Shown: positions 54,719-64,000 of the stretch, in pieces
How positions within the stretch are numbered: the first letter of the stretch is position 1
Layout of the letters: each line of letters starts with the position of its first letter
Assembly: GCA_035610835.1 (NCBI GenBank)
Contig: CM069456.1
Location: 30,835,677 to 30,899,676, forward strand
Length of the DNA stretch: 64,000 bases
Direction of reading: 5' to 3'
Origin: Ophiura sarsii
Lineage: Eukaryota; Echinodermata; Ophiuroidea; Amphilepidida; Ophiuridae
Notes under the pieces: model-generated
Database searches by the model: none
Told to the model about the DNA's origin: nothing
Seen by the model: the letters and a program-made list of their open reading frames with translations, nothing else
Translations under genes and position numbers: made by a program

Positions 54719-54818
54719 AACCAATAGTAGTGGTGTACATACATCACAAATTGGACACATAGCCAAATGATTTTTGGTTGTATTCGTGGGGAATTGCGAT
54801 GAAGAAAGACAAGTTTAA

Positions 54819-56247
54819 AGGCATATTATGTGATCTCTTCCAGGGAGCACCCTCTATTCATGATTTTTTAAGAAAGTAGATTTTCTTGCAGATTACATTT
54901 CTGGTCATAAATCGTACATACGAGGGTCATTCAATAAGTTCTACCTCCTCACTCATAACATCGCTAATAGGAATGTCAGCCTCATGACATTTGTCATGAT
55001 TATAGCTCTAAACCATAGCTACACATTTATAATAAATGCTAATTGATACCTATTTAACTTTTGTCATGATGCAATCAAAGCCAGAGAGAGATTTTGGACA
55101 ACGGACACGGAAAATTACCCGAAAGATAAATACATGTTTTTCGTTTTCTCTCCGTATTGTATGATTAGGTATAACCGCCCGATTTAAATACTGAAAATAG
55201 AAAACAATGGATGATTTCTGAATATAATGCTATACTATTATGTATAAATCAGATTGTTGGCAATATTAACCTTTGTAGCTTGCAAATAGTATAACATCAA
55301 CTCGAATGTATTGACATACTGGAATACTGGAATACTGATATTCAATCAAATGTCCGTTGTTACAAGTCAAGCCATAGTGATGCCTCGAATGTTAAATCTT
55401 AACATGATAGTAACTTTATCAGTTTTACATTACATGCAACATTTAGAATAGTTAATCATGTAGTCAGTGATAGAAAAATATATCTTCGAGAGACTTGAAA
55501 TATATCCATTTAGTCCTGTATAATGAAGATCTCCTAGTTCTTATGAAAACAAAATATGAATTGTGCAGCGGTTCATTAGGGTAGGGTTAAAATTGATGGC
55601 TATCCTGGTCTGGTTCCGGCTAATTAGAGGGCTTTTTCTACCAAGAAATCAGTCACTTGTATTGTTTAAAGTCTGTTCAAGAGATATTTGTAATTTAGAA
55701 CGATTGTAATTGACCGATAGGTACATTTTGTCTCTTAGAATTGGCCAAATGAATAGCACTTAGGAAACATTTGGCTGTTTTTTACCCGTTTCCGTCGCAC
55801 TAAATGGAAGTTTGGTTTTTACTGCGTATCTAGAAAAGTACAATAGGTATTCAGACCAATCTACTATGATTTTATAGCTGAGATTCAAAGCTTTAATTGT
55901 GGAATATTTCATACGACTGGCTTGTATGATAGCAAAGTTATGAGGTAGGAGGTAGAACTTATTGAATGACCCTCGTACATTCCAAGTTACAGAACGATAC
56001 GATTCCTAATTACCTCAAAATCATGGTTTTAGAGTGAATTTAGATTAGAGTAAAATAAGTTGTCGGTTATCCGACAGTTTATTTTCACTCTAAAACCATG
56101 ATTTTGAAGTAATTAAAAATCGTATCGCCCTGTAACTTGGAATGTATGTACGATTTATGATCAGAAATGTAAATCTACAAGAAAATCTGCTTTCAATTTT
56201 TTTATTGATGTTGAGGGCATTCCCTGGAAAGATCACATAATATACCT
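54819..56247. mobile_element. Hairpin MITE family a, copy 2, split by a mariner-like insertion
   Basis: TTAA (54815-54818), AGGCATATTATGTGATCTCT ... GATCACATAATATACCT, TTAA (56248-56251). Without the 54921-55975 insertion it is the usual ~370-bp hairpin. Confidence 0.88.
54921..55975. mobile_element. Mariner-like non-autonomous element
   Basis: Ends CGAGGGTCATTCAATAAGTT and AACTTATTGAATGACCCTCG, inverted arms about 46 bp, TA on both sides (54919-54920, 55976-55977). The end sequence resembles mariner-family TIRs and the element at 18178-19883. No transposase. Confidence 0.9.
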
Positions 56248-56251
56248 TTAA

Positions 56252-56562
56252 AGGTACCAGGAAAAGGGATGATAATCCTGCTCCAAGTCTTTGTGGGACA
56301 TTCCATTGCAATAAACAGGGCCAGAAAAATGAACACACCACAAATCACAAATGACATCATTTGTGGTATATTGATTATCAGTGAGTATCATGAATAGATT
56401 CAAACCAGTCACCTGGAATTTTCTTTTCATAGTACTCACTGAGCTATCAATAGTTCCACAATTGATGTCATCATCAACCAGCACAAATATTGAATGCGTT
56501 CTGGCCCCTCCTCGTAGACTTGATTTAAATCACACCAATTATATTTGCTTTTCCTGGGACCT
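56252..56562. mobile_element. Palindromic MITE family d
   Basis: Shares TTAA 56248-56251 with the end of the previous MITE. AGGTACCAGGAAAAG ... CTTTTCCTGGGACCT, then TTAA (56563-56566). Inner arms such as TGATTATCAGTGAGTATCAT are inverted around the centre. Confidence 0.82.
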
Positions 56563-57366
56563 TTAAGCCCTGATTTTAAAGACTTAGTCTTGGGCACTCT
56601 GTTGACAGCACTGTAAAAAGTAATACTGTCCAGGCTCATGTGAATAAACTATTGATAATACTTTTAGTAGTATTGAGACCACTTATTTCATGATATCATT
56701 AGACTTTGAAGTGACTTGATGTAATACCCAGTCCACATTCTGTATCAAACAGGCACGGTGGGAACATGCCCATGGTTGCCCTTTCACACATCATTTCATA
56801 CAAATGAAGGAAATCTTATTTGTTTTCTTCATACAACAGAACATGGCTACCCCTATTTTTTCTCTAATAAACAGTCCAATGCATTTCCTATCATACCCAG
56901 GGGCGGACTGGCCACTGTGGCGTTGTGTGTGGCGACCGCCACATGGGCCGCTTGGTTCTAGGCCTCTCAGGGCCGGTTACTCACAAAGCTTTCCGAAAAC
57001 TCCCCCCTTTCCCATTGTGTAAAGCATTTTTTCGGGCGGTTTTGGACTAAAATTTGTCCTACCACCCACACCCAACGTGCGTCATGTTCACACGGCGAAT
57101 GCTCAACTTATACATACCGTATTGATCACAACGCACCTTGGCCAGGATTTGTACCTGGGACCTCTCCCATCTTGTGTTCAATCAGCTCCAAATCAGCTCC
57201 AAATCAGCTCAATCCAATCCACAGGATGGTCGAATTATCAAGCTATTCTTCAATGTATTCTAATGAGGCTCGCTTCCTTATTCAGATGCGATGCCTCTTT
57301 TTAGTCTTTTCCCTTGAATTCAGGTTTGGTCTTACTCATACTTAGATAAATTCATTCTCAGTTATA
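56563..57366. other. No gene; repeat scraps
   Basis: CAGGGGCGGACTGGCC at 56899 is a hAT-type end. About 57000-57065 repeats part of the 3336 element. On the - strand 57131-57195 has a box-B-like GGTACAAATCC in a tRNA-derived context, a possible SINE. Confidence 0.45.
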
Positions 57367-57836
57367 CAGGGTGAGTCAAAAAGAAGTTGTACGGATTTGA
57401 ATATTCTTTCCTGAGAAAGAAAAAAGAAAATTGACCTAAAAGCGATATTTTGACGAGAATATTCTTCCGATCATCTGAAAAAAAGAATGACTGTAATCGA
57501 TCATTCCTATCCAGAGTTATAGCTATTTTATTAAAAGAACCAATCTTATTTGAATATTATGAATGACCGTGCGTACATTTTGCTGCCCACTTAGATTGGG
57601 TAGATATCAAGAGAATTATTAGCGTTCAGTGGACAGCTAAAAAAAAGAGGTTCTTTTATTAAAACAGGCATAACTCCTGATATAATTGATCGATTTCAAT
57701 GATTTCTTTTGTCATATGAGTGGATTTAGTTGCTCTTTGAATATGTGTCTCATTGGTTTGTCAAATTTGTTTAGTCTATTTTAGTATTTTTAAACAAATA
57801 CTTTTTTATTTTTTTGACTTGCCCTGGATTAAGATT
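57367..57836. mobile_element. MITE with CAGGGTGAGTCAAAAA ends
   Basis: Left CAGGGTGAGTCAAAAAG after TA; right TTTTTTTGACTTGCCCTG followed by GA. The target duplication is not intact. Confidence 0.55.
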
Positions 57837-58340
57837 TTGTATTCATCCAACATTCATGTGCCTTTCAAGGTTTTTTTCTGTTTTATTGATTGCCATCTCT
57901 GAATATTCTGTGACTGTGTTCTGTGAGTTACTATAATCATAACAAAAATGTGTCGATCACAGCGTCATGATCCGAGCGCTCGCGATCATAACAAAAAGTT
58001 GAGCGTGTCCTTGCATGCAGTGCGTTCCAAAACAGCGCAACGGGGCGTAGGGTCTTGTTGATTAGGGCCGCGATTGGTCAATTCCTATTTGTTTACAAAA
58101 GTGTACGTCACATCTTTCCGTTTTACTGTGCCGTTGCCATCGCGAATGACGCTGTTACGCACGATACGCATCATTCCCATGGGACGCTGAAGAATCGTAT
58201 ACGCTGTGATCGACAAATCTTTGATTTGATTATAGTATTGTCATCCTGTGGTTTGGCTTTAAAATTGCGGGTTATACTAAAATGTATAAAACATGACGCA
58301 ATGGTAAAATTCAAAAAATATTTTTTAATGAAAACTATAT
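57837..58340. other. CpG-richer non-coding stretch
   Basis: 57950-58200 has more CpG than its surroundings, a GATTGGTC (inverted CCAAT) and GTACGTCAC. The 103-codon + strand frame shows no domain. A promoter is possible but unsupported. Confidence 0.3.
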
Positions 58341-58846
58341 GGGCCCGTATTCTCGTACGTAGTTAAACACGTTTTTAAGCTAAACACGCGTCTAACTTTG
58401 ACTTTAGACACAGCGTTTAATTAAACGCAATTCTCGTACATTTGTTTTACTTAAACACGCGTCTAACTCGCCAAAATGTGTCTAACTTTAAACATGGGTA
58501 CGGGGGTAGTTTAATGCGTGTTTAACTAAACTCGCGCACCAACTGTATGCGTTGAATGATCACTCAACCGTGCGCGGTGCAAGCTGACGTGCGGACCGTG
58601 TAGTCTTTAAAAGTACCATGTATTTAAAGCATTCGGTCGATATCCATTGTAACCCATTAGGGCCACAATGAATTAAATGCCTGTATGCAATCAACGCAGG
58701 ACTACTCTGGGAACGAGATTTGCAGAGTTTAAAATCGTGTTTTGTTAAACACGTCGTTTAAAGGATAAACTCACGTTTAAGTTAGACACGCGTTTAGTTA
58801 AACACGCTTTTAATCTAAATCCGTGTTTAGTACGAGAATACGGCCC
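58341..58846. mobile_element. MITE with TTAAACACGCGT motifs
   Basis: Inverted ends GGGCCCGTATTCTCGTAC and GTACGAGAATACGGCCC around repeated TTAAACACG, ACACGCGTCTAACT motifs in both orientations. No clear target duplication. Confidence 0.75.
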
Positions 58847-59291
58847 AATGTCTTTAAGCACTATCATCGGTTTCGAATATGCAAGCCTGCAATTTTCATG
58901 AAGCCTTTTGGAAAAATTGCCTGTTTATTCTGATTAGAGGGCAAGTAAAACTGCAATCATGGAAAGAAATTATCTTGTTTTTAAACCCAATGTTAACAAA
59001 TACCATATTTTTTACTAAGGCCTAAAAAAAAAAAGTTGATTTTTTAATTATTTTTTAAAACTTTTTTTAATTTTTTAATATTTAAAAAAAAAAATTGTGT
59101 GAGAAAAAGAAAAAAAACAGTGAAAATGTGTATTTGTGCCATTTGTTTATGTCTGTATGGTATGTTGTGCTGGTATATAACATTTCATAGACGTTTTATA
59201 GATTTAAATTTTTTTCTTCTGACCTACCTACCCTATTTTTTTCTTCTATGTTACGCCAATCAAACTTCTTCTTTTTTGCCTAACGTGTGAA
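58847..59291. other. A/T-rich low complexity
   Basis: 59020-59120 is poly(A)/poly(T)-like. No coding evidence. Confidence 0.5.
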
Positions 59292-59293
59292 TA

Positions 59294-59514
59294 CAGTGGA
59301 ACCTCGTTAACACAAGCTCTGTTAACACAAACTCTGTTAACACAAACTCTGTTAACACAAAATTCTTGTTAACACAAAATTCTTGTTATCACAAAGTGTT
59401 AATCAAGTCCCAAGCTTATTTTTTACCATATAAAATGACTGGATAACACAAATTCCTGTTAACACAAACTAACATGCAAGGCCCAGGCAATTTTGTATTA
59501 ACGAGGTTCCACTG
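59294..59514. mobile_element. Pogo-like MITE, uninterrupted copy
   Basis: CAGTGGAACCTCGTTAACAC and its inverted end, TA on both sides (59292-59293, 59515-59516). The left part repeats CTCTGTTAACACAAA three times. Confidence 0.9.
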
Positions 59515-60044
59515 TAATAAAGTCAATGCCATTTTCTGTTTACCTTTGCTAAACCTTTATACTGATACACCCGTTTCACATGTTTGTCCACAAGAAACCC
59601 AAAACATGCATAATTGCGTCTCTCATTCAAATGCGAGTAAATTTGTGGCATTTTTGGAATGGTCTGAACTGCTATTAATTTTCTCAATTTGAATAAAAAT
59701 ATGAAATTATTCCAAGGTTTATTGACAGGATATTCAAATTTGAAAATGCAGTGTGTGCAGTTCAGTTGTTCAGTGTCATTTGAAAATCACCGTTAAGGTT
59801 CACCAAAACAAGTGGAAAATGTGATTGACCTCATTTTTTCGCACAAAATTAGTAACAAATATAATATGATGTGACCAAGAAAAATGAGTCGAAACTTGCA
59901 AATATTGATTTCTAGATATAGCCAAACAAAGGGTAGAATTTCTTTTGTTTTATATTGTTTTGAATACCCTTCAATTGCTGATATCTTTTGGAACAAGTGT
60001 CAATTTAAAATGGGTTTTTTCTGTAAAATGTAGCATTGCAAATA

Positions 60045-60242
60045 GGGTAAAGTCGCCTATTTTCGGTCAACTTCGCCCAAATCGTGTAATGAAAATGACC
60101 TCGTCGTTATAAACTGACGGATAAAAAACTGCCGCATAGTTGATGCCGGTATTGCTTTTAAAATGGCGACAACCGATGCAATTACATGATTTTGGCCAAG
60201 TGACCGAAAATAGGCGGTGACCGAAAATAGGCGACTTTACCC
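60045..60242. mobile_element. Palindromic MITE with GGGTAAAGTCGCC ends
   Basis: GGGTAAAGTCGCCTATTTTC and its inverted copy, TA on both sides (60043-60044, 60243-60244). The right arm repeats GACCGAAAATAGGCG twice. Confidence 0.85.
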
Positions 60243-60426
60243 TACCTTATAAAATTCCATAAAAAACTAAAATTGTGATATTTTCGACTTCAGACTCATT
60301 TTGCTTGATGACATCATTCTTGCAACAACAAATTAATGGCTGTACACATATTTGTCACACTGCTCTTATTCTTTAATGGTTTGTTCTCAAATTTACACAA
60401 TAACAAGAATGTTAATTGGGCTTTAA

Positions 60427-60769
60427 GGGCATATTATGTGATCTTTTCCAGGGGGCGCTCTCTGTTCATGATTTTTTTTTAGAAAGAAGATTTTTTTGCA
60501 GATTTACATTTCTGATCATAAATCATGAATATATTCTGAGTAACAGAGCGATATGATTCCTAATTACTTCGAAATCATGGTTTTAGAGTGAAAATAGATT
60601 GTTCGCTAGCGAACAATCTATTATTTTCAACCCTTAAAAACCATGATTTTGAAGTAATTAGGAATTATATCGGTCTGTAATATATTTATGATCAGAAATG
60701 TAAATCTTCTTTCTAAAAAAAAAATCATGAATAGAGGGCACCCCCTGGAAAAGATCACATAATATGCCT
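60427..60769. mobile_element. Hairpin MITE family a, copy 3
   Basis: TTAA, GGGCATATTATGTGATCTTT ... GATCACATAATATGCCT, TTAA (60423-60426, 60770-60773). Central stem TAGATTGTTCGCTAGCGAAC. Confidence 0.88.
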
Positions 60770-60773
60770 TTAA

Positions 60774-60985
60774 GTTGACGGGTCAGGTTTGTTATTACAA
60801 AAGGTCGTTATTCTGAATGATTGTTGTTCCAAAATAAATGCAACGGTCATTATTCTGAAAATTAAATAAGAGTCATTTCTTCATAAACCCTATCCTATTG
60901 CATTTTTGGAATAATGATCCTTTAAAAGTAATTTCGGAATAACGACCCTTCAGAATAATGATCCTTCACGATAACGATAAATGTT
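60774..60985. repeat. TTATTCTGAA/TTCGGAATAA inverted-repeat cluster
   Basis: GGTCGTTATTCTGAA, GGTCATTATTCTGAA, TTTCGGAATAACGACC and TTCAGAATAATGATCC alternate in inverted orientation, probably another degenerate MITE. Confidence 0.55.
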
Positions 60986-62096
60986 ATATTCAACATGTAT
61001 TTCTTTCACTGAACAATTTATTCAAAGTAATGCAAAGTTGCTTCATAACAATATTTACAGCACCACGTTATTTCTTTCCAAGTTTGACCAAATTATGATA
61101 AGCAAATTAAAAAACCCAAAATGTTTAAAAAAAATCAAAATGTTTACATTTTTCAATTTGTCTAAAAATTGCAATTCAGTCTTTGTTGTTGTATGTTTTT
61201 GATACATTGAAAATGAAAAGACGTCACAGCGTTTTGACTTACAACGTTCTTAATACATTAAAAGGTGCTGAAGACGTTCGTGCAATGTTATTTTTGAACG
61301 TTGTATGTACTTAAATCAACATTTTCTTAAAATGTGGTCCCAATATTGCATTAACGTTTTCCGTGACCGTACCAAACTACAGCCTCAACTTGATGGTTGG
61401 GACTTGGGATCCCTCAGTAAATAGCACATTTGATACCTGGGAACTCAAATTTGATTTGGGTTTAGGCTGTGCAAGCAGAAAGTTTGAAGTGAACCTACAT
61501 GTAAGAAGATGCCAACAAAAGAGTACTATTGCATTACAAGTTGAGTCAATTTTTAGCACATATTTGACAGTATTGCAAAATCTTATGGACATTTGGTTGT
61601 AAAACCTATTTTTTAACATGTTGAGTACATTAAACAACAATCGACCCATTTTAATATCAAATTTTGCAAAGGAAAAGGGGGTTATTTGTATACACGGAAA
61701 TGGCAGAAATTTGCTACCCATCGATGGGGTGGGGCATGAGGGAGGGACATGCCTGTGATCAGGCGGGTGGGGGGGGGGGGGGACACACCAGACTAGAGAT
61801 TGTCATTTCATTTGGGTGGGGCATGAAGCCTTCTGGCAGGGGAAAAATATGCCCCCCCCCCCTAGTTACGCCCCTACATGTTTGGGGTACATCTTTGTAC
61901 ACACATTGTTCTGTGCTGAGTACCTCACTAGGCAGTGCTTTGTTGGTTTTTGATTTCCAAACAAACTGTGCTGTGCTATTTGAGTCGGCTACAATGTATT
62001 ATGGAAAGGTTTCATATGAAAATGTTTTGGAAAGCCATGAAAAAGTTCTCTTGGCAATCTGCACGCTCATTGGCAGGCCGGTTTCCTTCAACGCTG
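60986..62096. other. 3' flank of GTF2A2; repeat scraps
   Basis: 61220-61345 has CAACGTT-type motifs. G14 at 61769-61782 and GGGGCGTAACTAGGGGGGG (inverted, about 61856-61876) suggest a hAT-type fragment. + strand frames at 61664-62119 and 61935-62282 overlap the GTF2A2 exon on the other strand. Confidence 0.5.
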
Positions 62097-62246
62097 TCAA
62101 TCTTGCAACGCCGGTGTAGAACTCTTGCCATCCACAGCGACAATTTTGACTTTGTCCACGGTCACGAAATCTCCGTTTCTAAACTCGACATCGTTGAGTA
62201 CAAATGTCCAGACGTTGTCGCAAAATCGGTAAGTGTTGAGATGGCC
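62097..62246 (-). CDS. GTF2A2: TFIIA gamma subunit (GTF2A2), terminal coding exon
   Basis: On the - strand an acceptor (pyrimidine-rich TTTCTTTAAACATTTCTCACACAG, interrupted by A residues) ends at 62247, followed by 49 codons and TGA (62099-62097). The peptide starts [20 protein letters not shown] and continues [19 protein letters not shown]. It matches the C-terminal beta-barrel part of TFIIA gamma, including the RFCDNVWTF core. TFIIA gamma pairs with TFIIA alpha/beta and stabilises TBP on promoter DNA in the nucleus. The tail SSTPALQD is lineage-specific, and a short acidic ELI-type segment is replaced by NGDFVT. Upstream exons are not in the window and must lie beyond 64000. Confidence 0.93.
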   Translation of the reverse strand, partial: GHLNTYRFCDNVWTFVLNDVEFRNGDFVTVDKVKIVAVDGKSSTPALQD

Positions 62247-62314
62247 CTGTGTGAGAAATGTTTAAAGAAAATAATAAAATGAGATGTTTTGAAATGATAC
62301 TATATAGCAATTAA

Positions 62315-62671
62315 AGGTAGATGACCCGATCACATTTTCGTAACACAGAATTATTTCAAACATACGGAGATTTTCATATCATATGAAAGCTCGTATTTTT
62401 CTCATCATCATACTGAAATTTGACGGCCTAAATCGGTATAATTACGGAGAAATCGATGAAATAACGTCGAATTACCGCGAATGGTGGTATACCACCGATA
62501 TAGTTTGTGTACTACTCAATGGGTACAGTTCACAGCATCTTGTGCGTGTAAAATAAGAACCATTAGAGCTATGCAACTCAAACTTTGGAACACGACTTTT
62601 TTAAGGATGACCTTTCATGTAGAATAGAAAACTTCAAGTTGAAAATCGAAATGTGATCGGGTCATCTACCT
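62315..62671. mobile_element. MITE family c, intact copy
   Basis: TTAA (62311-62314), AGGTAGATGACCCGATCACA ... GTGATCGGGTCATCTACCT, TTAA (62672-62675). Lies in the GTF2A2 intron just upstream of its last exon. Confidence 0.88.
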
Positions 62672-62832
62672 TTAACAGGATAGGTCTACTGTCCTTAACC
62701 TTTTTTTCTCAAATCATGTAAATTCAGCCGTTTTGTGGCCAAAAATCTGTCAAAATTGTTTTTTTAACAATTTGTTGCAGATTTTGGTGACATTAAAAGA
62801 AGAAAAACCAGAGACCGACCAACCCTACTTAA

Positions 62833-63179
62833 AGGCATATTATGATATTAGAAAGTAGATTTTCTTGCAGATTTACATTTCTGATCAAAAATCGTACATA
62901 CATTCCAAGTTACAGAGCGATACGATTCCTAATTACCTCAAAATCGTGGTTTTAGAGGGAATTTAGACTAGAGAAAAATAAGTTGTCGGACAAAAGTCGA
63001 CATCCGACAGTTTATTTTCACTCTAAAACCATTATTTTGAAGTAATTAAGAATCATATCGCCCTGTAACTTGGAATGTATGTCTGATTTATGATCAGAAA
63101 TGTAAATCTGCAAGAAAATCTGCTTTCATTTTTTTTTCGATGTTGAGGGCGTTCCCTGGAAAGATCACATAATATACCT
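62833..63179. mobile_element. Hairpin MITE family a, copy 4
   Basis: TTAA, AGGCATATTATGATATTAGA (the left end lacks the GTGATC part) ... GATCACATAATATACCT, TTAA (62829-62832, 63180-63183). Stem GTCGGACAAAAGTCGACATCCGAC at the centre. Confidence 0.82.
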
Positions 63180-63207
63180 TTAACAGGTCCGTCCGTCCGT
63201 CTAAACT

Positions 63208-63860
63208 AACTACCATCCGAAACAGTTTACCAACATTCGCCATTTATCATATAAAAATTTCATGATTTTCTTAGTTTCGATATGATCATATTGAAACTAG
63301 GTGCTGAATTCATAAGTTATGCTATCGCTTTACCTGCGGACTTTCGCGGCAAATCTGAACCCGGAAGTGCCGTTATTTGCTTATTTGGCATGAAGGCGAT
63401 GTCGGAATTGTATGACATTTTGGATTTGGGCTATGTTGATGATTATCTTTACGTTATTTGCTCATTTAGTATATCGATACTAGTGCTGTTATCGAGATCT
63501 TTTTTTCATGTTGATATCGACATGATGTCGACATATTATGATCCAAATACCAAGCCGATTGTCCCCACAAATTAATGTCCGCGATAGTATAGAATATTAC
63601 CGCAGATCGAAAATATCGCTAAGTCAATGTACACAAGTTAAAAATCCTTTAGTATAATACGCCATGATCATTAATTCGCCGATTTTCTACATTCTTTTAT
63701 TACAAAATCATTTTGAAACAATGTCAAACTTTACGGACGATTTAATGTCAATTATATCGACATCCCAAAGTTAATATTGACATGTCGGGATAATAGCCGA
63801 TATCGACATAATGTCCATGTCGATGGCAGCCCTAATCGATACATCTCTCAATAATGCCCC
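63208..63860. mobile_element. MITE family b, copy 3 (inverted), split by a hAT MITE
   Basis: Inverted copy of 25495-25881. Its left end is truncated (starts near ACTAACTACCATCCGAAACA) and its right end is ATACATCTCTCAATAATGCCCC, then TTGA. Split at 63481-63834. The 97-codon frame across it is a repeat artefact. Confidence 0.8.
63481..63834. mobile_element. hAT MITE, TSD ATCGATAC
   Basis: Ends TAGTGCTG and CAGCCCTA with a perfect 8-bp duplication ATCGATAC (63473-63480, 63835-63842). Interior is rich in ATCGACAT and its complement. 354 bp. Confidence 0.9.
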
Positions 63861-64000
63861 TTGAAGGCATTCACACGAATGATTACAACTGTTGTAGCCT
63901 ACTTACTTGTTATTGGTAAATAAACCCCTCAAAAAAGGGCAGATTTTGTTTTCAATCGCCTGTCTTTCGTATATTTTATTGATGTTCATAGCGTGTTTCG
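63861..64000. other. Right edge; nothing recognised
   Basis: Non-coding, within or next to a GTF2A2 intron. Confidence 0.5.

Noticed and set aside
58055..58366. 103-codon + strand frame in a CpG-richer stretch
   Set aside because: No recognisable domain or splice context; it ends within a MITE.
61664..62282. Two overlapping + strand frames of 151 and 115 codons
   Set aside because: They overlap the GTF2A2 terminal exon, which is on the - strand with a clear family match; the + frames have none.
63282..63575. 97-codon + strand frame with a hydrophobic segment
   Set aside because: Runs from MITE family b into the nested hAT MITE.

Overview
This window is from an animal (metazoan) genome. It contains spliced exons with GT/AG boundaries, C2H2 zinc-finger genes, decayed LINE and Tc1-type sequences, and very dense nested DNA transposons. 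A 100-base run of N at 5841-5940 is an assembly gap. The DNA is AT-rich with many poly(dG)/poly(dC) runs of 11-38 bases. The repeat style suggests a marine invertebrate, perhaps an echinoderm; that is a guess from repeats, not a demonstrated assignment.

Conventional genes are few. (1) A probable SNAPC5 (SNAPc 19 kDa subunit) homologue on the + strand: exon 1 at 25059-25148, exon 2 at 50726-50827, exon 3 at 54095-54448 and a poly(A) signal at 54713. Intron 1 is about 25.6 kb. A second copy of exon 1 encoding the same 30 residues lies at 2320-2409. (2) The last coding exon of GTF2A2 (TFIIA gamma) on the - strand at 62097-62246, convergent with SNAPC5; its other exons lie beyond the right edge. 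(3) Two copies of a many-fingered C2H2 gene on the + strand. Copy B (38171-40516, 781 codons) is open and sits inside SNAPC5 intron 1. Copy A (11012-13504) is broken by frameshifts, an internal deletion and insertions.

Layout. 1-1530: ~170-bp minisatellite full of AGGTCA direct repeats. 2.2-2.45 kb: duplicate SNAPC5 exon 1. 3.2-4.5 kb: two minisatellites, one split by a hAT-like element. 6403-14398: duplicon A (foldback Tc1-like element, MITEs, zinc-finger pseudogene). 15.9-20.1 kb: AACGTT-array element with a mariner-like insertion. 20533-24980: a 4.4-kb composite insertion with near-identical 460-bp ends, in the 5' flank of SNAPC5 exon 1b. 27301-43908: duplicon B, twice as long as A because of further insertions. 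45.8-49.5 kb: ~109-bp minisatellite. 50-64 kb: SNAPC5 exons 2-3 and the GTF2A2 exon among nested MITEs.

Much of the non-genic sequence resolves into insertion events. Target-site duplications, and in several cases the empty site preserved in a second copy in this same window, prove many of them. The most unusual signal is a set of long TIR elements without transposase, each filled with its own short motif in both orientations. There is also a set of six MITE families that share a TTAA-(A)GG end but differ inside.
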